DNA of 43,141 bases from an uncultured Eubacteriales bacterium. GTDB taxonomy: Bacteria > Bacillota > Clostridia > Peptostreptococcales > Anaerovoracaceae. Location of the stretch: NCBI GenBank assembly GCA_902778585.1, contig CACYYD010000017.1, positions 1 through 43,141 of the forward strand, in the 5' to 3' direction. Below the pieces are notes generated by a model. It was not told where the DNA came from. It was given only the letters and a program-made list of their open reading frames with translations, and did not search any database. Shown here piece by piece: positions 16,103-23,196 of this stretch (position 1 is its first letter; each line of letters begins with the position of its first letter). The translations under genes and the position numbers were made by a program.

Positions 16103-16933
16103 ATGAGCAGAGCTGACGTTTTATTCGTAAATATGTGTACTGACATTCTCGAAAATGGCTTCAGTACTGAGGGGATGCCGGTGCGGCCGCACTGGGAGGA
16201 CGGCACGCCTGCGCACACCATCAAGAATTTCGGTGTGGTCAACAGGTATGATCTTCATGAGGAATTCCCGGCGTTGACTCTCCGCCCGACGGCTATCAAG
16301 CTGGCGACGGACGAGATGCTGTGGATCTGGCAGAAGAAGTCCAACCGTCTGGCAGACCTCAAGGCGCATGTCTGGGATGAATGGGCCGACGAGAACGGGA
16401 CCATCGGCAAGGCTTACGGCTACCAGATGGCAAAGAAGTACAAGTTCAAGCAGGGCGAGATGGACCAGGTGGACAATGTGCTGTGGTGCCTCAAAAACGA
16501 CAGGTACAGCCGCCGCATCATGACCAATCTGTACAATTTCGAGGACCTCTCCGAGATGAGGCTCGAGCCTTGCGCGTATTCGATGACCTTCAACGTGAAG
16601 GGCGATACGCTGAATGCCATTCTGAACCAGAGGTCGCAGGATATCCTGGCAGCCAACAACTGGAACGTTGTGCAGTATGCCATGCTCCTGATGATGATGG
16701 CTCAGGTGTCAGACCTTAAGGCGGGCGAGCTCGTGCATGTCATTTCCGATGCGCATATCTATGACCGCCATGTGCCTATCATCAAAGAGCTTATAGCAAG
16801 GCCGCAGTATCCGGCGCCGAAGGTGACGCTGAATCCGGACGTGAAGAACTTTTATGACTTCACGACTGACGACATCAAGGTCGAGAATTACCAGCACGGC
16901 GAGCAGATACGCAATATACCGGTGGCGATCTAG
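16103..16933 (+). CDS. thyA: Thymidylate synthase, folate-dependent ThyA type
   Basis: This 276-residue enzyme methylates dUMP to dTMP using methylenetetrahydrofolate, producing dihydrofolate. The nucleophile is Cys157 in LEPCAYS, with Arg137-Arg138 for phosphate binding, QRSQD at 176-180, the dUMP-binding Asn188 region, and HIYDRH near the C-terminus. The His usually after the Pro-Cys pair is Ala here, and the usual YQRSxD has Asn instead of Tyr, so it is a divergent ThyA. AAGGAAAG precedes the ATG. folA, which recycles dihydrofolate, lies 3.7 kb downstream. In several Clostridia this neighbourhood carries the unrelated flavin enzyme ThyX instead. Confidence 0.93.
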   Translation: MSRADVLFVNMCTDILENGFSTEGMPVRPHWEDGTPAHTIKNFGVVNRYDLHEEFPALTLRPTAIKLATDEMLWIWQKKSNRLADLKAHVWDEWADENGTIGKAYGYQMAKKYKFKQGEMDQVDNVLWCLKNDRYSRRIMTNLYNFEDLSEMRLEPCAYSMTFNVKGDTLNAILNQRSQDILAANNWNVVQYAMLLMMMAQVSDLKAGELVHVISDAHIYDRHVPIIKELIARPQYPAPKVTLNPDVKNFYDFTTDDIKVENYQHGEQIRNIPVAI

Positions 16934-16948
16934 CGGCAAAGAGAAATA

Positions 16949-17362
16949 ATGGAAAGAGAACATATCAAAAAACTGAATTCGAGTACTCTTGCATACCTCG
17001 GGGACGCTGTCTTCGAGGTAATCGTTCGTGAGAAGATAGTTTCGGAAAAACCTGGCGATGTGAGCCGCGCTCACCATACGGCTGTCAGATATGTGTCGGC
17101 AGCAGGGCAGGCGCTTGCGGCAAAGAGAATGGTCGCCGAAGGCTTTTTCACGGAAGAAGAGGAACTCATATACAAGAGGGCGCGCAACCACCGCGCGATG
17201 TCGAGGCCTCAGCACGCAGACCCGCGTGACTACAAGGCCGCGACCGGCTTCGAAGCCCTGCTGGGCTTCCTCTACCTGTCTGACGACAGGGAGAGGCTGC
17301 GCGAGATCGCAGCCGAAGCTGTCCGCATAGTGGACGCGGCCGGCCTGCCATCCGCGAAATAG
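16949..17362 (+). CDS. mrnC: Mini-ribonuclease III (23S rRNA maturation)
   Basis: This 137-residue protein is a dimeric RNase III-like nuclease made of the catalytic domain alone, without a double-stranded RNA-binding domain, as in MrnC, which matures 23S rRNA ends. Visible are the signature AYLGDAVFE with Asp19, the RARNHR segment and the second acidic motif ATGFEALLGFLYL. The ATG lies 15 bases after thyA with a weak AAAGAGA site, so it is probably co-transcribed. The last 21 bases, with the stop, are imperfectly duplicated just downstream. Its location between cysS and rlmB is conserved. Confidence 0.93.
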   Translation: MEREHIKKLNSSTLAYLGDAVFEVIVREKIVSEKPGDVSRAHHTAVRYVSAAGQALAAKRMVAEGFFTEEEELIYKRARNHRAMSRPQHADPRDYKAATGFEALLGFLYLSDDRERLREIAAEAVRIVDAAGLPSAK

Positions 17363-17437
17363 TCGTGTGACGTGCCGGCCATATTCACAGGCCTGCCGTC
17401 CGCGAATAGCTAGACTGCCGGCAGGTAAACGGCCGGC
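17342..17437 (+). repeat. Duplicated mrnC tail with nested palindromes
   Basis: The last 21 bases of mrnC (17342-17362, ending TAG) recur with two differences at 17390-17409. Around them GCCGGCC (17374-17380) pairs with GGCCGGC (17431-17437), CCTGCCG (17392-17398) pairs with CGGCAGG (17419-17425), and CTGCCGGCAG (17415-17424) is itself a palindrome. Confidence 0.65.
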
Positions 17438-17459
17438 CCGCATTGATGCAAACGAAACG

Positions 17460-17508
17460 AAAAAGCCGCGTGCTTCAGAACAACGTATGGCTTCTGGCGC
17501 GGCTTTTT
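17460..17508 (+). terminator. Strong Rho-independent terminator after mrnC
   Basis: AAAAAGCCGCG (17460-17470) pairs with CGCGGCTTTTT (17498-17508), with an inner CAGAA/TTCTG stem (17476-17480/17492-17496). The T-run is within and after the right arm. The remaining 17509-17697 has no gene; it is GC-rich with partial inverted repeats such as GTGCAAG (17603) with CTTGCAC (17643), of unknown meaning. Confidence 0.88.
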
Positions 17509-17681
17509 ATGTTGCCGGCGCGCAGGAATCTGCAACGCGGCACCCATAAACTGGGGTCGTGGAGTATACCTGGGAGCCGGGAATGAGCCGCGCGCACCCA
17601 CGGTGCAAGCAAAGCGCACCACAGGCCGTGCTTCACTCGCGACTTGCACAATGCTTACTGGAGCGGCGCGCCCGCATATGA

Positions 17682-17687
17682 TAAAAT
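17682..17687 (+). promoter_or_regulatory. Possible -10 of the pgeF-rlmB operon
   Basis: TAAAAT ends ten bases before the ATG chosen for pgeF. No -35 is visible at correct spacing. If used, the transcript would be almost leaderless. Confidence 0.35.
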
Positions 17688-17697
17688 CGAAAAGACT

Positions 17698-18618
17698 ATG
17701 AAGACAAGATTTGGAAACAGCAAAGTATTCAATATACATACGGATGATATCCCGTACCTTTCAGTCGGCATGTTCGACAGGCTTGGCGTGCCGAATCTTT
17801 ACAGCACGCGCTTCACAAGCTATGACGACGCGAAAGGCGAGGGCGTAAGCGGCATCCGCTGCGCGGTCATGAAGACTGACAGGCTCGAAGAGGCTTCGCC
17901 TGTGTGCCGCGCCAACAGGGACAGGCTGGCTCATCAGCTGGGTTCGTCCCTTGAGATGGAGCTCGTGACCGACCAGAAGCACACGAACCATGTCTACGTT
18001 GCCACAAAGGAGGAGGACCTCGGAGTTGCGACGGTCGGCACCTTCGCTCTGCACCGCCAGTATGTGGACGGCATCGTGACCGACATCCCGGGGGCGCTGC
18101 TGACTGCCTTCGGAGGGGATTGTCCTCCGGTATACATCATCGATCCGGTCCGCGGAGTCGCGGGTCTGGTCCATGCGGGATGGAAGGGCACTCTCGGAAA
18201 GATCCCTCAGGTCGCCATCGCGCAGATGACGCTGAGATTCGGCTGCGACCCGGCAGACATGTACGCTGCGATAGGTCCCGGAGTGTGCGCAGACTGCTAT
18301 GAGATGGGCGACGAGGTCTATGATACCTTCGCCGCGGAGTGGGGCCGTGAAGACGCTGACCGCATCCTGAGACGCTACGCGCCGGGGTCTGAGAGCGAGG
18401 CTTACCGCAGGATAATCGGGACGGGCACCGGCAAGTACCATCTGGACCTCAGGGAGGCGAACCGCCTCACGCTTCTGAGGGCGGGCGTGCCGGAAGACCG
18501 CATCGCGGTGTCCGACGTGTGCACGATGTGCAATACGGATGTCTTCTATTCCTACAGAGGCCGCTGCCTCGAAAACGAGCAGGTGGCGATGCTGGTGAAT
18601 ACAGTGAGGTCTGTATGA
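17698..18618 (+). CDS. pgeF: PgeF/YfiH family (laccase-domain) protein
   Basis: This 306-residue protein is a cytosolic YfiH-type enzyme (formerly called polyphenol oxidase). Family members act on purine nucleosides, and E. coli PgeF removes wrongly inserted L-serine from peptidoglycan precursors. The metal site is visible: His95/His98 (HTNH), Cys142 in GGDCPP, and His159 in VHAGWKGT, then GPGVCADCYEMG. The start at 17698 gives a family-like N-terminus; 54 further bases upstream are open but lie over the putative -10. It is somewhat longer than the usual 250-280. It overlaps the MFS gene by ATGA. The physiological role in this organism is unproven. Confidence 0.85.
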   Translation: MKTRFGNSKVFNIHTDDIPYLSVGMFDRLGVPNLYSTRFTSYDDAKGEGVSGIRCAVMKTDRLEEASPVCRANRDRLAHQLGSSLEMELVTDQKHTNHVYVATKEEDLGVATVGTFALHRQYVDGIVTDIPGALLTAFGGDCPPVYIIDPVRGVAGLVHAGWKGTLGKIPQVAIAQMTLRFGCDPADMYAAIGPGVCADCYEMGDEVYDTFAAEWGREDADRILRRYAPGSESEAYRRIIGTGTGKYHLDLREANRLTLLRAGVPEDRIAVSDVCTMCNTDVFYSYRGRCLENEQVAMLVNTVRSV

Positions 18619-19838
18619 GTGAGAAAATAAAGTGCGCGATGCTGCAGGGAACATTCTTCATGTTCTTCTGCCTGGCATTCGCTTTCAATACATATTATCT
18701 GGGGACCGCGGGCTTTTCGGACAGGGCGACGGGCATACTTATCTCCGTGGCGTGTCTGGCAGGCGGGCTCCTTCAGGCGGCAGCTGGCCGCATGGCCGAC
18801 CGCAACCCGGTCTTTATCTGGAAGAACCAGGTCATAGTGCTGGCCATTGCGGAGGCAGTGCTTTCGGCGGCGCTTTACTTTACAGGTAAAGGTCTTGCCG
18901 CGGGGATCATCTTCGGATGCATGATGGCTCTGTCGCTTCCGATGGTGCCGATGATCAATATGGCGACCTTCTATTACAGCGAGCACGGCGTGCCGGTGGA
19001 CTACGGCATGGCGCGCGGCACGGGATCGATGTCATTCGCCGTGATGTCGTACATTGCGGGCAAAGCGACCGTCATGTGGGGAAGCCGCATGGTGACGGTC
19101 CTCGCTGTGATATCTGCTGTGGCCATCCTTGCAACAGCTTTGAGCATGCCTATGTATAAAACATCTACGGACGATGCGGAGAAAAAGCGAGAGGCGGCTC
19201 TTGCGGGACAGATGAGCGCTTCGGAGCGCATGGACCACAGGCACGGCATACTCAGGAAGTACCCGGTGTTCACGGCGATGATAATGGGCATATTCCTGCT
19301 TATGTTTATGCATAATGTAGTGTGCACATACATGATCCGCATAGTTGAAGCTGTCGGCGGAAACAGCGGAAGCATGGGAACGGCGATGGCGATAGCTGCG
19401 GCGACAGAACTTCCGATGATGTTCGTTTACGGAAGGATGGTAAAGCGCTTCAAGCTCTCCGATGCGGCATTCATAACCATAGCGGGTCTCTTCTATATAT
19501 TCAGGGGAGTGCTGTTCGTCATGGCCGGCAGCGTGGGGATGATATTCTTCATCCAGGCGTTCCAGGGAATGTCATACGGACTGCTTGCGGTCTCGAGATC
19601 GAATTACGCAAACAAATGCATGGACGCGGAGGACCAGTCGACGGGGCAGTCTCTTGCAGCGATGACGGAGTCGATCGGCGCGCTGACAGGAAGCCTCGCG
19701 GGAGGTCTCCTGATAGCTTCGGCCGGAGTCCGCGTGATGCTCATGGCAGCGGCGGCTGCAGCGGCCGCGGGAACGCTGATCACATTCATATGCGGAAGGC
19801 ATAAATCAGCAAAAGGATCTGAAGGGCAGGTGGCATAG
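18615..19838 (+). CDS. Major facilitator superfamily transporter
   Basis: This 407-residue membrane protein has about 12 predicted transmembrane segments in two halves, with a charged loop near residues 180-215 (AEKKREAALAGQ). Between segments 2 and 3 lies GRMADRNP, the MFS loop motif G-x-x-x-D-R. It resembles the sugar/nucleoside-type (LacY, NupG, phenylpropionate) branch, but the substrate cannot be told. The ATG at 18615 overlaps the pgeF stop. The stop TAG is directly followed by the folA ATG, so it is the second gene of a packed operon. The C-terminus is very Ala-rich. Confidence 0.85.
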   Translation: MSEKIKCAMLQGTFFMFFCLAFAFNTYYLGTAGFSDRATGILISVACLAGGLLQAAAGRMADRNPVFIWKNQVIVLAIAEAVLSAALYFTGKGLAAGIIFGCMMALSLPMVPMINMATFYYSEHGVPVDYGMARGTGSMSFAVMSYIAGKATVMWGSRMVTVLAVISAVAILATALSMPMYKTSTDDAEKKREAALAGQMSASERMDHRHGILRKYPVFTAMIMGIFLLMFMHNVVCTYMIRIVEAVGGNSGSMGTAMAIAAATELPMMFVYGRMVKRFKLSDAAFITIAGLFYIFRGVLFVMAGSVGMIFFIQAFQGMSYGLLAVSRSNYANKCMDAEDQSTGQSLAAMTESIGALTGSLAGGLLIASAGVRVMLMAAAAAAAAGTLITFICGRHKSAKGSEGQVA

Positions 19839-20333
19839 ATGAATCTTATAGTAGCTGCTGACAGCAGATGGGGAATAGGAAAGAACGGCGGACTTCTGGC
19901 TGATCTTCCGACCGACATGAAGTACTTCAGGGAGCACACCAGGAACAGGGTGGTCGTCATGGGGCGCAGGACCCTCGAGTCGCTCCCGGGCAAAAAAGGT
20001 CTGCCGAAACGTGTCAATTTTGTCCTGACATCCAATGCGGACTTTGAGGCGGAACGCTGCACTGTCGTGCACTCGGAGGACGAGCTTTGGGAGGCTCTCT
20101 CTAAGTACGAACCGGACGAGGTCTTCCTGATAGGCGGAGCGACTCTGTACAACCGCTTCTACAAATACTGCGACAAGCTTTACGTGACAAAGATCGATGC
20201 CGACCTGGGTGCTGATACATTCATAGTAGATTTTGATAAGGATCCGGATTTTGAGATAATATCGGAAAGTGAGCCGGTCACCGAGAACGGACTGACATAC
20301 CGCTTCGTGATCTATAAAAAGAAGGATGATTAG
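19839..20333 (+). CDS. folA: Dihydrofolate reductase
   Basis: This 164-residue enzyme reduces dihydrofolate to tetrahydrofolate with NADPH. Visible are the N-terminal strand MNLIVAAD, WGIGKNG, the catalytic Asp26 in LPTDMKYF, VVMGRRTLESLP for NADPH and IGGATLY. The Trp that usually stands before x-L-P-x-D (E. coli Trp22) is Ala21 here; some other Firmicutes enzymes also lack it, and the site contributes to folate and antifolate binding. The gene follows the MFS stop without a gap. Functionally it complements thyA 3.7 kb upstream, which makes dihydrofolate. Confidence 0.92.
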   Translation: MNLIVAADSRWGIGKNGGLLADLPTDMKYFREHTRNRVVVMGRRTLESLPGKKGLPKRVNFVLTSNADFEAERCTVVHSEDELWEALSKYEPDEVFLIGGATLYNRFYKYCDKLYVTKIDADLGADTFIVDFDKDPDFEIISESEPVTENGLTYRFVIYKKKDD

Positions 20334-20339
20334 ATAAAT

Positions 20340-21020
20340 ATGAAAAAGAATTACATTAGTCTGTTTGATGTGATAGGTCCTGTGATGGTGGGACCATCAA
20401 GTTCGCATACCTCGGGAGCAAACTCCATAGCGTGGACGGCGAGGCAGATCTTCAGCGGGACACCTGTGAAGGTCGACTTTACGCTGTACGGATCATTTGC
20501 CGACACCTTCCGCGGCCACGGGACCGACCGCGCTCTCGTAGGCGGGATCCTGGGCTACAGATCGGATGATGTGCGCATCAGGAATTCCTTTGAGATTGCA
20601 AAGGAGGCCGGTATTCTTTGCAGTTTCACACCTGACAGGGATACGGACGTGGGCTTCCCGAATGTTGTGGATATAGTGATGGAGGCTGCCGACGGGCACA
20701 GCCTGCTCGTGAGAGGCGAGTCTCTCGGAGGCGGAAGGATACGCATCACCAGGATGAACAACATAAAGGTGGACTTTACAGGAGAGTACAGCACGCTCAT
20801 CGTAGGGCACCGTGATGAGGCCGGGACTCTGGCGTTCATAACAAGCAGGCTGGCGAACCATGAGATCAATATCGCTTTTATGAAGCTGTTCCGCGAAAAG
20901 AAGGAAAGAGGCGGCCCTGCCTTTACCGTTATAGAAGCTGACGACTTTCTGCCGGAAGAGCTTGAGGACGAGCTCCTCAGCTACCCGACGATCGAGAGCG
21001 TGGATATGATTGAACTGTAG
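20340..21020 (+). CDS. sdaAB: L-serine dehydratase, beta subunit
   Basis: This 226-residue subunit belongs to the iron-sulphur L-serine dehydratase that converts serine to pyruvate and ammonia. An N-terminal beta domain (about 1-145) contains the conserved SSSHTSGA stretch near residue 20 and YGSFADTFRGHGTDRAL. A C-terminal ACT domain (about 150-222) may bind serine or another effector. The length suits the two-subunit type of Gram-positive bacteria. The ATG is six bases after folA, with AAGGATG inside the end of folA. It is followed ten bases later by sdaAA. Confidence 0.95.
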   Translation: MKKNYISLFDVIGPVMVGPSSSHTSGANSIAWTARQIFSGTPVKVDFTLYGSFADTFRGHGTDRALVGGILGYRSDDVRIRNSFEIAKEAGILCSFTPDRDTDVGFPNVVDIVMEAADGHSLLVRGESLGGGRIRITRMNNIKVDFTGEYSTLIVGHRDEAGTLAFITSRLANHEINIAFMKLFREKKERGGPAFTVIEADDFLPEELEDELLSYPTIESVDMIEL

Positions 21021-21030
21021 GAGGGCGGCC

Positions 21031-21915
21031 GTGAGTTACGATTTTACGAATGCAAAGAAATTGCTTGCTCTCTGCAGTGAGCATAATATGAAGATATCTG
21101 AAGTGATGCTCGAGCGCGAACTTGAGCTGAGCGGCATGAGCCGCAGCGCGCTGTTTGAAATGGTGGACAGATGCCTCAGGGTGATGGAGTCGTCTACAAA
21201 CAGATCGCTGGATGAGGAGCCCGTAAAGTCCATGGGAGGACTCATAGGCGGAGAATCCAGACAGATGAGGAACCTGAGCGAAGACAAGGTGATCTGCGGA
21301 ACTGTCCTCCACAAGGCGCTGACAATGGCTCTTTCGGTAGCTGAGACGAATGCGAGCATGGGCGTGATAGTAGCGGCTCCGACGGCCGGTTCGGCCGGAG
21401 TCGTGCCTGCGTCACTGCTTGCAGTATATGAATGGGCAGATGTTTCACTGGACGCTCTCAGGCTCGGGCTGATAAATGCAGGAGCCCTGGGCTATCTGTT
21501 TACAAAAAACGGCTCTGTGGCCGGTGCAGATGCGGGATGCCAGGCAGAAGTGGGATCCGCGTCGGCGATGGCTGCCAGCGCGCTGGCAGAGATGCTCGGC
21601 GGGACGCCGGAGCAATGCTGCAATGCAGCATCCATCGCCGTTTCAAACCTGCTGGGCCTTGTCTGCGACCCTATAAGGGGCCTCGTTGAGGTACCGTGCC
21701 AGACAAGGAACGCCATAGGCGTGGCCGGCGCGTTCACGGCGGCAGAACTGTCGCTGGCCGGCATCACATCACCTGTTCTGCTGGACGAAATGATAGATAT
21801 AATGGTGGATGTAGGACATTCACTTCCTGAATCACTCAGGGAGACAGGCAAGGGCGGATGCGCATGTGCGCCGTCCGTCTGCAGCGGCCTGAGAGGCATA
21901 CAGCATCTTCTGTAG
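21031..21915 (+). CDS. sdaAA: L-serine dehydratase, iron-sulphur alpha subunit
   Basis: This 294-residue catalytic subunit pairs with sdaAB and holds an oxygen-sensitive [4Fe-4S] cluster. Cluster cysteines are probably C170, C212 (CDPIRGLVEVPC) and C223; AAPTAGSAGV (115-124) is another conserved active-site stretch. The start is taken as GTG at 21031, giving MSYDFTNAK, because AGGAGGG lies just upstream; an in-frame ATG at 21010 lies inside sdaAB without such a site. An oxygen-sensitive enzyme fits an anaerobe. It is 14 bases before rlmB. Confidence 0.94.
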   Translation: MSYDFTNAKKLLALCSEHNMKISEVMLERELELSGMSRSALFEMVDRCLRVMESSTNRSLDEEPVKSMGGLIGGESRQMRNLSEDKVICGTVLHKALTMALSVAETNASMGVIVAAPTAGSAGVVPASLLAVYEWADVSLDALRLGLINAGALGYLFTKNGSVAGADAGCQAEVGSASAMAASALAEMLGGTPEQCCNAASIAVSNLLGLVCDPIRGLVEVPCQTRNAIGVAGAFTAAELSLAGITSPVLLDEMIDIMVDVGHSLPESLRETGKGGCACAPSVCSGLRGIQHLL

Positions 21916-21929
21916 AAAATGGAGAGATC

Positions 21930-23012
21930 ATGAGCAAAAGAGACAATAAGAGATTCAATGACCAGGACAGGAAAGGCGCGCCAAAGCGTGGCGGTAAGAA
22001 CCGCCGCGATTACGGCGAGGGCTACGAGCCTGGGCGCAGGGGATCTGCGGCGGGCGCGCGCAAGAACAGCTCTGAAGGCAGAGGACGCTCGGCTGCATCT
22101 TCGGGCGGCAGAAGACAAGCTGCACCGGCCGGCGGACGCAGGAGCGGTGCCGGCAGACCTAAGCGTGTTTCGGGAGCTGCATACAGCAGGACTGACGCGA
22201 AGCGCAGCCTCCTTGAGGAATTCGGATACGGCGGCTTCGATGAAGAGGAGCGCGCAAATATCGGTACGGACGGCCTCGAAGTAGTTGCCGGCCGCAATCC
22301 GGTCACAGAAGTCCTCAACGGCGAGCGTGATGTGGAAAGAGTCTTCATCGCCGACGGAGCCGAAGGTTCGGTATCCAAGATCGTTGCTCTCGCGAGGGAG
22401 CAGGGCGTTATAGTTGACTTTGTTCCTAAGGAAAAGATAGACGCGATGGCTCCGGGCGTGAAGCACCAGGGTGTCGTGGCCAAGGTGAGCGAATACAGAT
22501 ACGCCGACATGGAAGAGGTATTCGAAAAGGCTGAAGAAGCAGGCGAAGACCCGTTCATAATCATACTTGATGAGATAAACGACCCGCATAATCTGGGCGC
22601 GATAATACGTACGGCCGAGTGCGCCGGCGCTCACGGCGTCGTGATCCCAAAGAGGCGTGCCGCCTCTTTGACGCAGACAGTTGCACTGTCTGCCGCCGGC
22701 GCTGTAGAGACCATGCCTGTCGTGCAGGTAACGAATCTTGCCCGCACTATCGAAGAGCTCCAGGAAAAGGGAGTCTGGGTAGGCGCTGCTGATATGGACG
22801 GCGATACCTATTATGAAGCAAACCTTACCGGTCCAATCGCGGTAGTCATAGGAAACGAGGGCAAGGGAGTCGGCCGCCTTGTAAAGGAAAAGTGCGACTT
22901 CGTCCTCTCCATCCCTATGTACGGAACTATCAACTCGCTCAACGCATCGAATGCGGCGGCCGTTCTCATGTACGGCATACGCCGTGCGCGTTCGGAGGCC
23001 GCGGCTGAATGA
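21930..23012 (+). CDS. rlmB: TrmH/RlmB-type 23S rRNA 2'-O-methyltransferase with long basic N-terminus
   Basis: This 360-residue SPOUT methyltransferase probably methylates a ribose in 23S rRNA. The first 110 residues are disordered and rich in Arg, Gly, Ala and Ser, far longer than in ordinary RlmB (about 245 residues). The substrate-binding domain follows (GLEVVAGRNPV, 116-126), then the knotted SPOUT domain: EINDPHNLGAIIRTAE with Asn221 and Arg227, GNEGKG, and SLNASNAAAVLMY. The ATG at 21930 has GGAGAG eight bases upstream. It is last in the pgeF-mfs-folA-sdaAB-sdaAA-rlmB operon. The exact modified nucleotide is not readable from sequence. Confidence 0.9.
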   Translation: MSKRDNKRFNDQDRKGAPKRGGKNRRDYGEGYEPGRRGSAAGARKNSSEGRGRSAASSGGRRQAAPAGGRRSGAGRPKRVSGAAYSRTDAKRSLLEEFGYGGFDEEERANIGTDGLEVVAGRNPVTEVLNGERDVERVFIADGAEGSVSKIVALAREQGVIVDFVPKEKIDAMAPGVKHQGVVAKVSEYRYADMEEVFEKAEEAGEDPFIIILDEINDPHNLGAIIRTAECAGAHGVVIPKRRAASLTQTVALSAAGAVETMPVVQVTNLARTIEELQEKGVWVGAADMDGDTYYEANLTGPIAVVIGNEGKGVGRLVKEKCDFVLSIPMYGTINSLNASNAAAVLMYGIRRARSEAAAE

Positions 23013-23045
23013 TGCCCCACAGGCACAAAAATACAAACTGAAAAT

Positions 23046-23092
23046 GCGCGCGGCCCGTCCAATAAAAGGGATGGACCGCGCGTTTGGTCTTT
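23046..23092 (+). terminator. Rho-independent terminator of the pgeF-rlmB operon
   Basis: A 15-pair GC-rich stem with three G-U pairs (23046-23060 with 23069-23083, 8-base loop) is followed by TTTGGTCTTTC. It separates rlmB from the histidine operon. Confidence 0.82.
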
Positions 23093-23111
23093 CAGAAATA
23101 CAACAGCGCGA

Positions 23112-23140
23112 TTGACTTTAGCGATTTAGCGTGGTAAAGT
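23112..23140 (+). promoter_or_regulatory. Promoter of the histidine operon
   Basis: TTGACT (23112-23117), a 17-base spacer and TAAAGT (23135-23140), with TG one base before the -10, form an extended-type promoter. The start near 23147 leaves a 50-base leader that holds no T-box, His-rich leader peptide or attenuator that I can see. Confidence 0.8.
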
Positions 23141-23196
23141 GGCAAAGTATAAACGGAAATACTGAATTTTACCTTCTTTTTGAGAGAAATAAACAT

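Noticed and set aside
21492..23036. 514-codon minus-strand frame over sdaAA and rlmB
   Set aside because: It lies entirely across two well-supported genes on the other strand and shows no recognisable domain.
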